The notes: generated from the sequence alone by a model not told the origin. 64,000 bases of DNA from Methanooceanicella nereidis (GCF_021023085.1 NZ_PGCK01000010.1:62001-126000), one strand, 5' to 3'. Shown: positions 8,960 to 17,723, counted from the first letter of the stretch. A program made the numbers and translations.

Positions 8960-10459
8960 TTACTTTTTAACGCACAGCCCTTTAACAAGATAGACCTTCA
9001 TGGAAGGCTCTTCATACATTTTTTTAAGGTCTTCATAGACATTTTCGGCAGTGAGCCCTTCCGCTTCATTTACCGAACAGTCATCTCCGAACAGGCTTTT
9101 TATTATGCCGGTGACTTCGGGTATTTTTTGTCCCCCTGTCATAGCAGCCTCCTCGTTCACGAACACGACTACAAGCACATTATGCCCGTGTAATTTAGCG
9201 TTCAGCATAGACTGTAAGCCGGTATGCAGCAAGCTGAAATCGCCTGCCATAGCCACTCCTTTTTTATTGAAGCCGCATGCAGCGCTTATCGAAGACCCGA
9301 GGCCGCAAGCGACAGTAACGATGTTATAAGGGGGGTTCGCCGTATATATCGAACAGCCTACATCGCTTGATACCGGAGCGTCCAGCATTTTGATAGCGTC
9401 GTAAACGGGCTTGTAAGGGCATTCTTTGCAAAGGCTTTTAGCGAAGCCTCTGGATTCCAGTGTCTCGGGAACGATCTCCGGATTAATACGGTCTTTTAAA
9501 ATATTCTCGACCGCGTTCATTATGTTATCCTCATCCAGCACCCCGGCCCGTGGAAGATGTCCTGTCATCCTTCCCCTTGCCTTTGGCGAATTTATGTGCT
9601 CTTCCAGGAATGGCGCGACATCCTCGCATACCAGCACGTACTCCATTTCAGAGATAAAGTCATTTACCTTATTCTTTGGGAACGGGTTCACAAACCCGAG
9701 AGTCAGGTGGGACATGCGGTATGATGCTGCGATGGCAGCAGCGGGGATAGATGCGTGCCCCGACGATATAATGCCGTACGGGCCGCGTCTCACTATCTTA
9801 TTAAGGCCCGACCGTGAAGACTCGAAGCTGGCGGCGCTCCATCCTTCCTTAAGGTATTTTTGATGCTTGCCATACATCGTGTAGTTCCAGATATCCCTCC
9901 CCAGCTTACCGGGCTCGGCCGTGTATTTTCTTCTGGTAATATCACTACGGTCATTAAGGACTGCGACGGTGACGCGCACTAGAACGGGCGCCGATATGCG
10001 TTCGGATAGCGCCAGGCCGTCAAATATGGAATCATAAAGGTCCTGCGGCGTTGATGGATCATATACAGGGATCTCTGCAAGCTTACCATACCACCGGGAA
10101 TCCTGCTCATTTTGTGAAAGCTCCGCACCGACATCATCCCCGGCGATAACAACTATGCCAGCCCCTATGCCGTGTGTTGCAGAGATTATAAGAGGGTCCG
10201 ACATCACATTGATACCGACATGCTTGGACACTACTATCGCCCGTTCGCCGCAAGCCGACGAGCCTACAGCCATCTCATATGCGATCTTTTCATTATACTG
10301 CCAGTTCGCGCATATTGACCCCGAGCTTTGTAATGATGCGAATATGCCGTTTATCGGATAACCCGGCACACCTGTGGCGAGTTTTACGCTGCCGTCCTCG
10401 GCCGCGGCTAAAACAGCTCCGACACCGTCGGTATTTAATGTGCTGACTTTTGAGACCAT
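8960..10459 (-). CDS. IorA-like thiamine-diphosphate enzyme without ferredoxin domain
   Basis: 499 residues resembling the alpha subunit of indolepyruvate:ferredoxin oxidoreductase. The N-terminal pyrimidine-binding domain holds GVPGYPINGIF (about residues 29-39). A LCKECPYKPVYDAI stretch matches the LCPGCPH motif of IorA, and the C-terminal diphosphate-binding domain has AGDFSLLHTG followed about 25 residues later by VNEEAAMTGGQ. IorA is normally 600 residues or more, because two 4Fe-4S clusters follow; here the chain stops at KGLCVKK and lacks them. No iorB is nearby. It could therefore be a non-oxidative 2-oxoacid decarboxylase, or an oxidoreductase using another partner. It lies near the aks genes. 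Confidence 0.75.
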   Translation of the reverse strand: MVSKVSTLNTDGVGAVLAAAEDGSVKLATGVPGYPINGIFASLQSSGSICANWQYNEKIAYEMAVGSSACGERAIVVSKHVGINVMSDPLIISATHGIGAGIVVIAGDDVGAELSQNEQDSRWYGKLAEIPVYDPSTPQDLYDSIFDGLALSERISAPVLVRVTVAVLNDRSDITRRKYTAEPGKLGRDIWNYTMYGKHQKYLKEGWSAASFESSRSGLNKIVRRGPYGIISSGHASIPAAAIAASYRMSHLTLGFVNPFPKNKVNDFISEMEYVLVCEDVAPFLEEHINSPKARGRMTGHLPRAGVLDEDNIMNAVENILKDRINPEIVPETLESRGFAKSLCKECPYKPVYDAIKMLDAPVSSDVGCSIYTANPPYNIVTVACGLGSSISAACGFNKKGVAMAGDFSLLHTGLQSMLNAKLHGHNVLVVVFVNEEAAMTGGQKIPEVTGIIKSLFGDDCSVNEAEGLTAENVYEDLKKMYEEPSMKVYLVKGLCVKK

Positions 10460-10580
10460 GAGACCAAAATCCCTGATAGAATAAGACTCTAAAAATCATA
10501 AGGCTTTGCGCAAAAATATAACTGTATTCATCGTAAAGCAACTTCACTTCAGAATAATGTGCATTAAAAGAGCTAGCAAT

Positions 10581-10851
10581 TTCACCACAAAGCGCACAAA
10601 GGCGAACAAGGTACACCAGTTTCCACCACGAAGCGCACAAAGGCGAACAAGGTACACCAGTTTCCACCACAAAGCGCACAAAGGCGAACAAGGTACACCA
10701 GTTTCCACCACAAAGGGCGCTAAGGGCTCGAGGGTTCACAAAGGACTTTTCTTAGAAGATTATCATATGTTAAAAAAAATTTGTGGACCCTTGAGCCCTT
10801 CGAGCGCTTAGTGGTGAAAAAAACCGTGTCCTTTGTAGCCTTCGTGGATAG
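10581..10851. repeat. Dispersed palindromic element A with 41-bp tandem copies in its left arm
   Basis: The left arm has three full tandem copies of a 41-bp unit starting ACCACAAAGCGCACAAAGGC (10584-10624, 10625-10665, 10666-10706) plus a diverged fourth. A central spacer rich in A follows, and the right arm carries the inverted counterpart (CGCTTAGTGGTGAAAA region). The element contains no credible gene. A minus-strand frame across it with repeated Cys/Trp is a by-product of the tandem copies. Confidence 0.85.
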
Positions 10852-10935
10852 TATTATTGGACACTACATTAAAAAATTATGGATCATATAACAAAGGTAG
10901 AAAATTTTATGATATTAATCCGGACAGGTAAAATC

Positions 10936-11916
10936 TCATAAGTCTCTATGAGGCACCAGGTCGCAGCCGGTACAAAGCAGGCATCCTGTCAGCGCCAGAT
11001 CTGCACGAAGTCCGTATCTGTCAAGTATCTTCCTTTCCTCGGCAGCAAGTTTTAGAAGACGTTCGGCGGGAACATTCTCTGTATAAACTTCGCCTGCCCT
11101 GAGCGGGTGAGGATTAACCTTTCGGAGTATGGGGATAATGCCCTTACTTGCGAGCATATCCATGCCTTTTATAACGGTCTCGTCAGTCTCGCCCAGTCCG
11201 ATGATTATGTTGGTGAAAACGTGGTTACGGCCGAATATCTTAACGGCGTGCTCTAATGACTTTACGATATAGTCCAGCGATAGCCCCGGACAGACCTTTT
11301 CGAAAACATCAGGGTCTATAGTCTCCGCGTTATATTTTATTTCATCCGCGCCTGCCTCTTTTAATATCTCGGAAGAATCGTCAGTCGGGTAGACCGAGAC
11401 TCCGATGGGGACGTTAAGCTGCTTTAATTCCCTGACTATCTCCGCGACTCTCTCGACTTCCTCTTCCGGCGTCTTCCAGACTCCGGAGGTCAGCGATATC
11501 GCCTCGAACGAAGGATGCCGGGAGCCTTCGAGGGCCATTTTAACGACATCGTCTTTCGATTTGATCTTTCCCTGCAGCTTCGGAACGGGACAGTACTTGC
11601 AATCAAAAACGCATTTTTCGCTGACAGTGACGTATACCTGCCCCGGGCAGTGGGATATGGCCTCCTCGAGAACCCCTTTTACGAACACGTCGCCATCCTT
11701 AAAAATAGTCACTTCGCCCCTGTCCATGACGGCCTTATATGGAGAGCTTTCACGGACGCTCAGCCTTACGCGGCGTCCGCCGGAGCTAAAGAAAAATGAG
11801 CTGAGCCCGGCCCCCGGGCCTGCTGTGGACCGGGATAGATAAGGCATAAAAGAGTCGTCTACCTCAACGCCTCCGGCCTCTATTAGCTCAGCCTTTTTTC
11901 TCGCGTCCATAAGCAT
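10936..11916 (-). CDS. Radical SAM protein, BioB-related, coupled to methanogenesis marker 11
   Basis: 326 residues. The radical SAM cluster motif reads CVFDCKYC (Cx3Cx2C) near residue 103, and it is followed by a TIM-barrel with features of biotin-synthase-like enzymes (SLTSGVWKTPEEE, NIIIGLGETDE). Two more Cys groups at the C terminus (GCLLCTGCDL, about residues 312-320) could hold a second cluster or zinc. Its ATG overlaps the stop of the marker-11 gene (TAATG), so the two are translated together and probably act in one process. The substrate is unknown. It resembles the archaeal biotin-synthase-related family rather than BioB itself. Confidence 0.78.
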   Translation of the reverse strand: MLMDARKKAELIEAGGVEVDDSFMPYLSRSTAGPGAGLSSFFFSSGGRRVRLSVRESSPYKAVMDRGEVTIFKDGDVFVKGVLEEAISHCPGQVYVTVSEKCVFDCKYCPVPKLQGKIKSKDDVVKMALEGSRHPSFEAISLTSGVWKTPEEEVERVAEIVRELKQLNVPIGVSVYPTDDSSEILKEAGADEIKYNAETIDPDVFEKVCPGLSLDYIVKSLEHAVKIFGRNHVFTNIIIGLGETDETVIKGMDMLASKGIIPILRKVNPHPLRAGEVYTENVPAERLLKLAAEERKILDRYGLRADLALTGCLLCTGCDLVPHRDL

Positions 11917-12806
11917 TACAGGATCACCGATTGGGACGGATTACCAAAATACGGCAGCGATGCCATCGCCCCGATAATGCCCCGGCCATCCATCAGTATG
12001 TCGGCTCCCGCATTTCTCGCGTTCCTCAGCGTGGTCTCGCGGGATACCTGCTTCTGTTTACACAGCATTCCATAGTCTTTAAGCATCTCGGCGTCAAAGT
12101 TTTGAAGGACGACCATACCTGTCTCCTCCGAAAGGGTATGTTTGGCAAGAAGCCTTCCGAAGTCCCTTACAAGCTTTGTCTCGTCGATGCATGCGAACTC
12201 TACAACCGTGGAAGTGCAGTTTTGAGTTTTTTGCGGCACGGGATAGAGCTGTACTATTGAGTGAGAGATATACCTTGCATTCTTATTATCCACGTCGGTG
12301 GCTATGTTATGCATAAGTGACCAGGTGGCGCCTTCTTCCTTAGTGTCGGTGTCATCCACACCTATAAGGACCCTTTTCCGGCGCGGCACTATTATGGTGC
12401 CCCTGCTCTTCCTGCTGCCCCCGGCCTCGGATATGTCATAGTCGATGACGTCTTCGGCGAGAGACCTGCTCATTGTGGCTCCTACGCCCCCTCCGCCAAG
12501 ACCTGCATACGTTATGGCGACAGTCTCATCGTCGACGACCACCGACTCTATGCCTGCCGCCGCAAGTGACGGCACAAGGTCCAGCTCGGATGTACCGACG
12601 CGTGTCATGTACCTGATAGAGTTACTGAAGATCTTTGTGCTTACTATAAGGGGGCTTGTGCGCTTATAGTGGTATTCTGACCAGCAAGCGCCTCCAAAAC
12701 AATTGGACTGCTCTACTATCTCTACCCAACCATCTCCATCGCATACTGCGATTATGTTCTTATAGGGCACAACCCACTTTTTTCGTGCATAGGAGTTGTC
12801 TTTCAT
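11916..12806 (-). CDS. Methanogenesis marker protein 11
   Basis: Recognised from the GVDDTDTKEEGATWSLMHNIA segment (about residues 145-165 from this start), the Gly-rich YAGLGGGGVGAT stretch and the C-terminal MDGRGIIGAMASLPYFG. The family is found in methanogens and has no established function; the DDTD motif recalls ATP-using tRNA(Ile) modification enzymes (TiaS), which is only a resemblance. The frame can also be opened at TTG 12836. I chose ATG 12806 because a GGGGA site precedes it. The radical SAM gene downstream is coupled by a one-base overlap, which points to a shared modification reaction. Confidence 0.8.
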   Translation of the reverse strand: MKDNSYARKKWVVPYKNIIAVCDGDGWVEIVEQSNCFGGACWSEYHYKRTSPLIVSTKIFSNSIRYMTRVGTSELDLVPSLAAAGIESVVVDDETVAITYAGLGGGGVGATMSRSLAEDVIDYDISEAGGSRKSRGTIIVPRRKRVLIGVDDTDTKEEGATWSLMHNIATDVDNKNARYISHSIVQLYPVPQKTQNCTSTVVEFACIDETKLVRDFGRLLAKHTLSEETGMVVLQNFDAEMLKDYGMLCKQKQVSRETTLRNARNAGADILMDGRGIIGAMASLPYFGNPSQSVIL

Positions 12807-12900
12807 CGATGTATAGTCCCCTGAAGTTTTTATCAAGTAAGCACCGGAATCGCTGATGTTACTATACGGGATTATTAATCAAACATATTATACCTATCGA

Positions 12901-13527
12901 TTAGCGACTGGATGGGGAGTTTTTAATAAGTTCCCTGCAAATCTCAAGGTCTTTAGGGTAATTAATGTTAATTGCAAGAGCTTCATTGTCATATACGATA
13001 GCGGACTCCTCCTGTGGCCTGTCGATATGCTTACCGTTTATGACATTGATACCGCACGGGACAAGCTTTCTCCCGGAATCGTCTAACGTAAGGTCTTTGT
13101 TAATATCGATGTTTTTGAGGCATGACTCATCCACCCATACCGATAGAGCCTCTTTTCCGCAGTTTTCGTAGGCCGTAATGATGTCATCGATAACATCCGG
13201 CGTGATCATCGGTATGTCCGACGACAGTATGAGGAAAGGCTCATTAAGCGATAGCAGCTCCACAGCATATCTGGTGTCCTCAATATAGCCTTTTCCCGGG
13301 GTCATTATTATCCTGACATCCGGCCCTTTACCATACGTATCCCGCAGGTATTCTTCTGTCAGCGGCACATTTTCTGATATGGCAATATTTATATTCTCTA
13401 TCTTGCTACTGGCCTTCAGCGCATCGACAACATAGCTTATAAGGGGCTTATCTTCAAGAAGCAGCATAGGCTTTTCAACTGAGCCCATCCGCTTTCCGCG
13501 GCCGCCTGACATCACAAGAGCGTCCAC
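12901..13527 (-). CDS. cobY: Adenosylcobinamide-phosphate guanylyltransferase, archaeal type
   Basis: 208 residues with the nucleotidyltransferase signature GGRGKRMG at residues 8-15 and KPML near 19-22, and the metal site around ILSSDIPMI. CobY is the archaeal, non-orthologous replacement of bacterial CobU: it transfers GMP from GTP to adenosylcobinamide phosphate in the assembly of the nucleotide loop of cobalamin. It is the last gene of the cobD-cbiB-cobS-cobY operon and overlaps cobS by 16 bases. The product would pass directly to CobS. Confidence 0.88.
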   Translation of the reverse strand: MDALVMSGGRGKRMGSVEKPMLLLEDKPLISYVVDALKASSKIENINIAISENVPLTEEYLRDTYGKGPDVRIIMTPGKGYIEDTRYAVELLSLNEPFLILSSDIPMITPDVIDDIITAYENCGKEALSVWVDESCLKNIDINKDLTLDDSGRKLVPCGINVINGKHIDRPQEESAIVYDNEALAININYPKDLEICRELIKNSPSSR

Positions 13528-14363
13528 ATCAGTATCCCCATGATTATTAAGGCTACTATCCTTGCGACCTCGTTAGACGCGCCGATGACATCCCCGTTCG
13601 CGCCACCGAAGTTCTGGTCCGCGACATACAGCATTATCAATCCGGTCACGATCGAGGAGCCAAGCGCGATCAGCCCGATGAGCAGCACGACCGAGCACCT
13701 TATTATAACCGCTGCGGGGTCCATTGTCTGGAAAGGCAATATCGGGAACAATCCTGCCAGACCCATAACGACCCATACTATGCCCAGCGCCATAATAAGG
13801 CCAACGGCATAGTGTTCACGTGTGGCGCCTTCCATGGTAAGGGAGCCCATGCCCGTGTGTATGCTTTTTCCGAAGGTAGCCACCGTCGTCATGGCGGTCT
13901 TCGCGCATATCTCGGCTACGAGCAAAATGAAAAACAGGTTCGTACCAAGCCCGAGGAGCAGTGATATAGCAGAGTGGAGGAATAGCAGGTCCAGGACTAT
14001 GAACAGAAGCCCCCCTGTTCCCGCATGCACGTCTTTCATCGCCTTGATCTTTTTCTCCACGCTACCGCTCGCTATGATGCCGTCAGCCATGTCCGATAGC
14101 CCGTCCATGTGGTTGATGCCGGTGAGCAGGTATATGCATGCTATGATGAATATCGCCATAAGCGCCGCAGGGAAAAACGTTTGTATCAAAAAGCCTGCGG
14201 TCCCGAGGATAACCCCGATAATGGCGGCTGCGATAATGAACAGGTAGATCCTTTTTGTGAATTGTTCAAAATCGCCATCCTTGATGTTCACGGGGATGTT
14301 CGTGAAAAACCCGATCGCGGCCCGAAGACCTTTCAATTCATCGTTCAACGTCATATCGCTCAC
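13512..14363 (-). CDS. cobS: Adenosylcobinamide-GDP ribazoletransferase
   Basis: 283 residues, an integral membrane protein with about six or seven hydrophobic helices. The family signature is the acidic NHMDGLSDMADGIIAS loop (about residues 84-99), which binds metal and the GDP-cobinamide substrate. CobS joins the activated cobinamide with alpha-ribazole phosphate in the last steps of cobalamin synthesis. It starts one base after cbiB ends and overlaps cobY by 16 bases, so the four genes are one transcript. Confidence 0.9.
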   Translation of the reverse strand: MSDMTLNDELKGLRAAIGFFTNIPVNIKDGDFEQFTKRIYLFIIAAAIIGVILGTAGFLIQTFFPAALMAIFIIACIYLLTGINHMDGLSDMADGIIASGSVEKKIKAMKDVHAGTGGLLFIVLDLLFLHSAISLLLGLGTNLFFILLVAEICAKTAMTTVATFGKSIHTGMGSLTMEGATREHYAVGLIMALGIVWVVMGLAGLFPILPFQTMDPAAVIIRCSVVLLIGLIALGSSIVTGLIMLYVADQNFGGANGDVIGASNEVARIVALIIMGILMWTLL

Positions 14364-14364
14364 C

Positions 14365-15309
14365 TTATACCTGTATCAATGGAAACCCCGTGAAGTAAAG
14401 TATTATGATGATAATGGATACCAGTGCCGCAGTCAAAGCTTTATTGTACAGTATCGCCCTGCCGATGTCGTTCACGTCGCAAGGCCTGAGACCCTCCCCA
14501 AGCACGTAGTAGCCGATCTTTTCCAGCCTGACGCCAAGAGCGCCGGCGAACGCTGACATCGGATAGCCTGAGTTTATGCTCGGTGTGTTTCTCGCGTCCT
14601 TCAGAGCGGTCTTCAGCGACCTTATGGGACCGCCGAACAGGATCGCGACCAGGGCCATTAGTATGACTGATAATCTCGCGGGTATGAAGTTGGCGACATC
14701 GTCTATCTTTGCCGATGCGAAGCCGATCTGCCTGTGCTTTTCGTCCTTATAGCCCACCATTGAGTCGAGAGTGTTTATGGCCCTGTATGCCAGCGCTCCG
14801 GGAAGACCGAATATGGCAAAATAGAACAATGGCGATAAAATGCCGTCCACAAAGCTTTCTCCAAGGGACTCTACCACGCAAGAAGACATCTGTCCCGGGT
14901 TTAGCTTGCTGACGTCCCTGCCGACGAGCGCCGGAAGCTTCGACCTCGCCAGGTCCAGCCTTCCTGCTTTAAGGTCGCTATAGATGTCGCCTGAAATAGC
15001 CCACAGGAACGATAAGCAAAACGTTGATTTCAGCAGATAGGCGGTCGCAAGTAGCGCAATAAGAGGTGAAAATCCGTAAAGGATCACAGATATGCCGTAG
15101 CCGATCCCCACGGTAAGCCCTATAGTCAGGAACGCGAGCAAGAACCCATAGAGAACTTTGAACCTTTTCGGAGGATGCTCTTTTAGATATCCGATGAACC
15201 TGCCTATCCATACGACAGGATGATATTTTTCTTTTGGCTCCCCGAAAATAAGGTCTAAAGCCACCGCCAGTGCAAACGCTTCGAGCAGAAATGTGATCAA
15301 TTTAAGCAC
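14365..15309 (-). CDS. cbiB: Adenosylcobinamide-phosphate synthase
   Basis: 314 residues, with several membrane helices and the family motifs DLIFGEPKEKYHPVVWIGRFIGYLE-like at residues 20-44, YRAINTLDSMVGYK and the Asp-rich end of that loop. CbiB attaches the aminopropanol phosphate made by CobD to adenosylcobyric acid. Its start overlaps the end of cobD by eight bases. The membrane position fits the common anchoring of nucleotide-loop assembly together with CobS. Confidence 0.9.
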   Translation of the reverse strand: MLKLITFLLEAFALAVALDLIFGEPKEKYHPVVWIGRFIGYLKEHPPKRFKVLYGFLLAFLTIGLTVGIGYGISVILYGFSPLIALLATAYLLKSTFCLSFLWAISGDIYSDLKAGRLDLARSKLPALVGRDVSKLNPGQMSSCVVESLGESFVDGILSPLFYFAIFGLPGALAYRAINTLDSMVGYKDEKHRQIGFASAKIDDVANFIPARLSVILMALVAILFGGPIRSLKTALKDARNTPSINSGYPMSAFAGALGVRLEKIGYYVLGEGLRPCDVNDIGRAILYNKALTAALVSIIIIILYFTGFPLIQV

Positions 15310-16399
15310 CCGCTACATTTTTAAGAGCCTGGACAAGCCTATCGTTCTCCTCGCGGGTCCTCACGGCAAGCCGGATAAACGATTCGCCAAGCATCCTGAA
15401 CGAGTTGCATTCTCTGACAATGATCTTTTCCTTTAATATTCTTGAAGCGAACTCCGGGCAGTTCATTCCCGTGCCGCTCACATCCACCAGGAAATAATTG
15501 ACAGTGCTGGGATATGCATTTAATCCTTCTATGGCCGAGATGTTTTTCATAAGCCAGTCCCTTTCCCGGGTTATGTATGACCTTGAAACGTCGAGATACG
15601 CATGAGAGTTTTCCATATAATAGATGCCGACCTCGCTCGCTATCGAGCTAAGGTTCCACGTCACCCTGGCCACATTCAGTATTCCTGCCGTTTCCGCGTT
15701 CGTGATGCCGAAGCCGAGACGGAAGCCCGGAATAGCGAAGCATTTTGTCAGCGACCTCATTACGAACAGGTTGTCGTATTTTTCGACATACTTCGCCACG
15801 CTCTGGCCGGGGTCGGCGAGATCGATAAAAGCCTCGTCAACCACAAGGATGATCCCGTTTTTCTTACAGTGGTCCGCAATGCTTAAAACGTCCTCTGCCG
15901 GCAGGAGTACACCATCCGGGTTATTGGGGTTGCATAGAAACGTGGCCACGCATCCGTTGAGATGCCAGTATTCCTTTTTTATGAGATCTGAATATCGGAC
16001 ATACCTGATGTTCGCTCCGAAAAGCCTGCACTGCTGCTCGTATTCACCAAAGGTCGGGCAAGGTATAGCTATCAGGTCTCCTCGCTCTAGTATAGATTCG
16101 GCGAGCAGCCGGATGATCTCTGTAGAGCCGTTGCCCGGCACTATGTTCTCCATTCTCGCACCGGTGAACTTAGCGGCGCTCCTCTTGAATCTTTCATAGC
16201 GGTTATCGGGGTATCGGGATACAGAGCCATATGCCTTTGCTATGACATCGCGCACGTCCATCGGTTGATAGGGATTGATGTTAACGCTAAAATCTAAAAA
16301 CTCGCTCTCGCTAAAGCCGTTCTGCTCGGCTATTTCCTGAAGCTTTCCGCCATGGGCGCATGGAGCGAGGCCCTGAAGTTCTTTACGTACCTTAAACAC
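15302..16399 (-). CDS. cobD: Threonine-phosphate decarboxylase (CobD-type PLP enzyme)
   Basis: 365 residues, a class I aminotransferase fold. The PLP-binding lysine lies in VMRSLTKCFAIPGFRLGF, the cofactor contacts in CNPNNPDG and the DEAFIDL motif. CobD makes (R)-1-amino-2-propanol phosphate from threonine phosphate. Histidinol-phosphate aminotransferase has the same fold; the operon with cbiB, cobS and cobY decides for CobD. It is the first gene of the operon, preceded by an AT-rich region (16400-16600) that probably carries the promoter. The N terminus has CAHGGKLQE, a typical CobD start. Confidence 0.88.
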   Translation of the reverse strand: MFKVRKELQGLAPCAHGGKLQEIAEQNGFSESEFLDFSVNINPYQPMDVRDVIAKAYGSVSRYPDNRYERFKRSAAKFTGARMENIVPGNGSTEIIRLLAESILERGDLIAIPCPTFGEYEQQCRLFGANIRYVRYSDLIKKEYWHLNGCVATFLCNPNNPDGVLLPAEDVLSIADHCKKNGIILVVDEAFIDLADPGQSVAKYVEKYDNLFVMRSLTKCFAIPGFRLGFGITNAETAGILNVARVTWNLSSIASEVGIYYMENSHAYLDVSRSYITRERDWLMKNISAIEGLNAYPSTVNYFLVDVSGTGMNCPEFASRILKEKIIVRECNSFRMLGESFIRLAVRTREENDRLVQALKNVAGA

Positions 16400-16686
16400 T
16401 GGCAGCCATCCGTGGGTTAATCAATTTTACTTTTCAAATATTAAATATTATGGAGTAAGGGTATCTGACCAGTATATGAACATAGTCAGAATTAAAGTTA
16501 ACGGATAAGACATAAAATGTTTTATGGCGAGGCCGGATCAATTAAAATATCAGAATATTAGGCGATATTATTTTTATAGTTAAATTTCTTTAGAGGATGC
16601 TATGAGCTTCGCTCAAAGAGCGATAAAGAATGACATTGTAAAAAACGATGTTGATATGATAGAATAGAATAAAATAAAATATACAA

Positions 16687-16705
16687 CGAAGAGGTGATCT
16701 CTTCG
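16687..16705 (-). terminator. Terminator downstream of the CxxC triplet
   Basis: CGAAGAG (16687-16693) pairs with CTCTTCG (16699-16705) over a five-base loop. On the minus strand it lies 14 bases after the stop of the last mini-protein gene and is followed by a T-rich tract. Confidence 0.55.
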
Positions 16706-16719
16706 TATTTGCTTAGATC

Positions 16720-16908
16720 TTAGAACCTGGGTTTCCTGTGCTTTGGTAAGCAATCCCTGCAGTATACAGGTCTGCCTTCGGTGGGCTCGAATGGAACTTC
16801 GCACTCTTGACCGCAGTCTGAGCAAGTTGCCTTGTGCATCTCTCTCGGACCGCTGCTGTTTCTTGGGCCGCCGAAGCTTCTGCGACCGCCAAATCCGCCG
16901 TCTCTCAT
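16720..16908 (-). CDS. CxxC-x17-CxxC zinc-ribbon mini-protein, copy 3
   Basis: 62 residues. The N-terminal half is rich in Gly, Arg and Ser (RDGGFGGRRSFGGPRN) and looks flexible and RNA- or DNA-binding. The C-terminal half has C29-x2-C32 and C50-x2-C53 with exactly 17 residues between, a known small zinc-binding family of unknown role, plus an extra C36. This copy differs from its neighbours mainly at residues 41-45 (EPTEG). It is preceded by the same GGCGGGTGTAAAATA leader as copy 2 and is the last of three genes with a 204-bp period. Confidence 0.82.
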   Translation of the reverse strand: MRDGGFGGRRSFGGPRNSSGPREMHKATCSDCGQECEVPFEPTEGRPVYCRDCLPKHRKPRF

Positions 16909-16923
16909 TATTTTACACCCGCC

Positions 16924-17112
16924 TTAGAACCTGGGTTTCCTGTGCTTTGGTAAGCAATCCCTGCAGTATACAGGCCTGTCCTCGCTGGGCTTGAAAGGCA
17001 CTTCGCACTCTTGACCGCAGTCTGAGCAAGTTGCCTTGTGCATCTCTCTCGGACCGCTGCTGTTTCTTGGGCCGCCGAAACTTCTGCGACCGCCAAATCC
17101 GCCGTCTCTCAT
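16924..17112 (-). CDS. CxxC-x17-CxxC zinc-ribbon mini-protein, copy 2
   Basis: 62 residues, same design as the flanking copies, with KPSED at residues 41-45. All four zinc-ligand Cys are kept. The gap to the next copy is 15 bases and includes the same ribosome binding region, so the whole gene plus leader was duplicated. The substitutions between copies are few, which points to recent duplication or gene conversion, and the reading frame and Cys are preserved in each copy, so all three appear functional. Confidence 0.82.
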   Translation of the reverse strand: MRDGGFGGRRSFGGPRNSSGPREMHKATCSDCGQECEVPFKPSEDRPVYCRDCLPKHRKPRF

Positions 17113-17127
17113 TATTTTACACCCGCC

Positions 17128-17316
17128 TTAGAACCTGGGTTTCCTGTGCTTTGGTAAGCAATCCCTGCAGTATACAGGTCTGCCTTCGCTGGGTGCGAAT
17201 GGCACTTCACATTCTTGACCGCAGTCTGAACAGGTTGCCTTGTGCATCTCTCTCGGACCGCTGCTGTTTCTTGGGCCGCCGAAACTTCTGCGACCGCCAA
17301 ATCCACTGTCTCTCAT
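17128..17316 (-). CDS. CxxC-x17-CxxC zinc-ribbon mini-protein, copy 1
   Basis: 62 residues, first of the three in the direction of transcription. It has Ser in place of Gly at residue 4 and APSEG at 41-45. Its leader differs from the other two (GAGAGTGTAAAATA), as expected for the original promoter-proximal gene. The Gly/Arg-rich arm and zinc ribbon suggest a nucleic-acid-binding or chaperone-like small protein, by analogy only. Confidence 0.82.
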   Translation of the reverse strand: MRDSGFGGRRSFGGPRNSSGPREMHKATCSDCGQECEVPFAPSEGRPVYCRDCLPKHRKPRF

Positions 17317-17331
17317 TATTTTACACTCTCT

Positions 17332-17723
17332 TTTATAGAATAGTGCTAAGAACTAAGCTCCCTTTCCCGTGGGCGTTAATAACTGCAATAAACTGGCTTG
17401 CCGACTTTCTGCGAAAAAGTGAACTTTCTTTTGCCGCTTTAAGAACAAGTTGATTTATGCCTTTATTTTGGCCCAAGGTTTATTGGACCCAGATATTCAT
17501 TATCACTTTCTAATTTATATTACAGGTTTTTCCTGCAATACCAGAAAGGTATAACATAGTATAAAAATCTATGCATGATTTTTTGTTAGGAATATCCAAA
17601 ACTGCTTGAAAAGTCGTAAGATCCTTTTTTCATTTTACGATTATCATGCATTTGAATGGATAACAGGATATAATAAAATAAAGCCGGGAAACCGGACAGG
17701 TATCCCTGATGGTTCCGGGTGTT
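17332..17723. other. Intergenic region without gene; probable terminator near 17685
   Basis: About 390 bases with stops in all frames. It must hold the promoter of the mini-protein genes (minus strand). Near 17683-17694 the palindrome CCGGGAAACCGG, followed on the minus strand by a T-rich tract, probably ends the gene at 17724. Confidence 0.45.

Larger units (their letters stand above)
16720..17331 (-). repeat. Three tandem 204-bp gene-plus-leader units
   Basis: The three mini-protein genes repeat with an exact period of 204 bp (starts at 17316, 17112, 16908). Each unit consists of a 189-bp gene and a 15-bp spacer. Confidence 0.9.

Noticed and set aside
10584-10706. Tandem 41-bp repeats as a CRISPR array
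   Set aside because: The units are contiguous with no unique spacers, and no cas genes are present.
10293-10739. Minus-strand frame of 148 codons with repeated CGG/VETG segments
   Set aside because: It arises from the tandem 41-bp repeat units of element A and reads out of frame into the IorA-like gene; no ribosome binding site or family.
15624-16199. Plus-strand frame of 191 codons opposite cobD
   Set aside because: Antisense to a clear PLP enzyme; Ser- and Arg-rich shadow frame.
16600-16668. 20-codon frame MSFAQRAIKND... upstream of the CxxC genes
   Set aside because: Too short, low-complexity 3' part, and only a weak GAGGA site; no support for expression.
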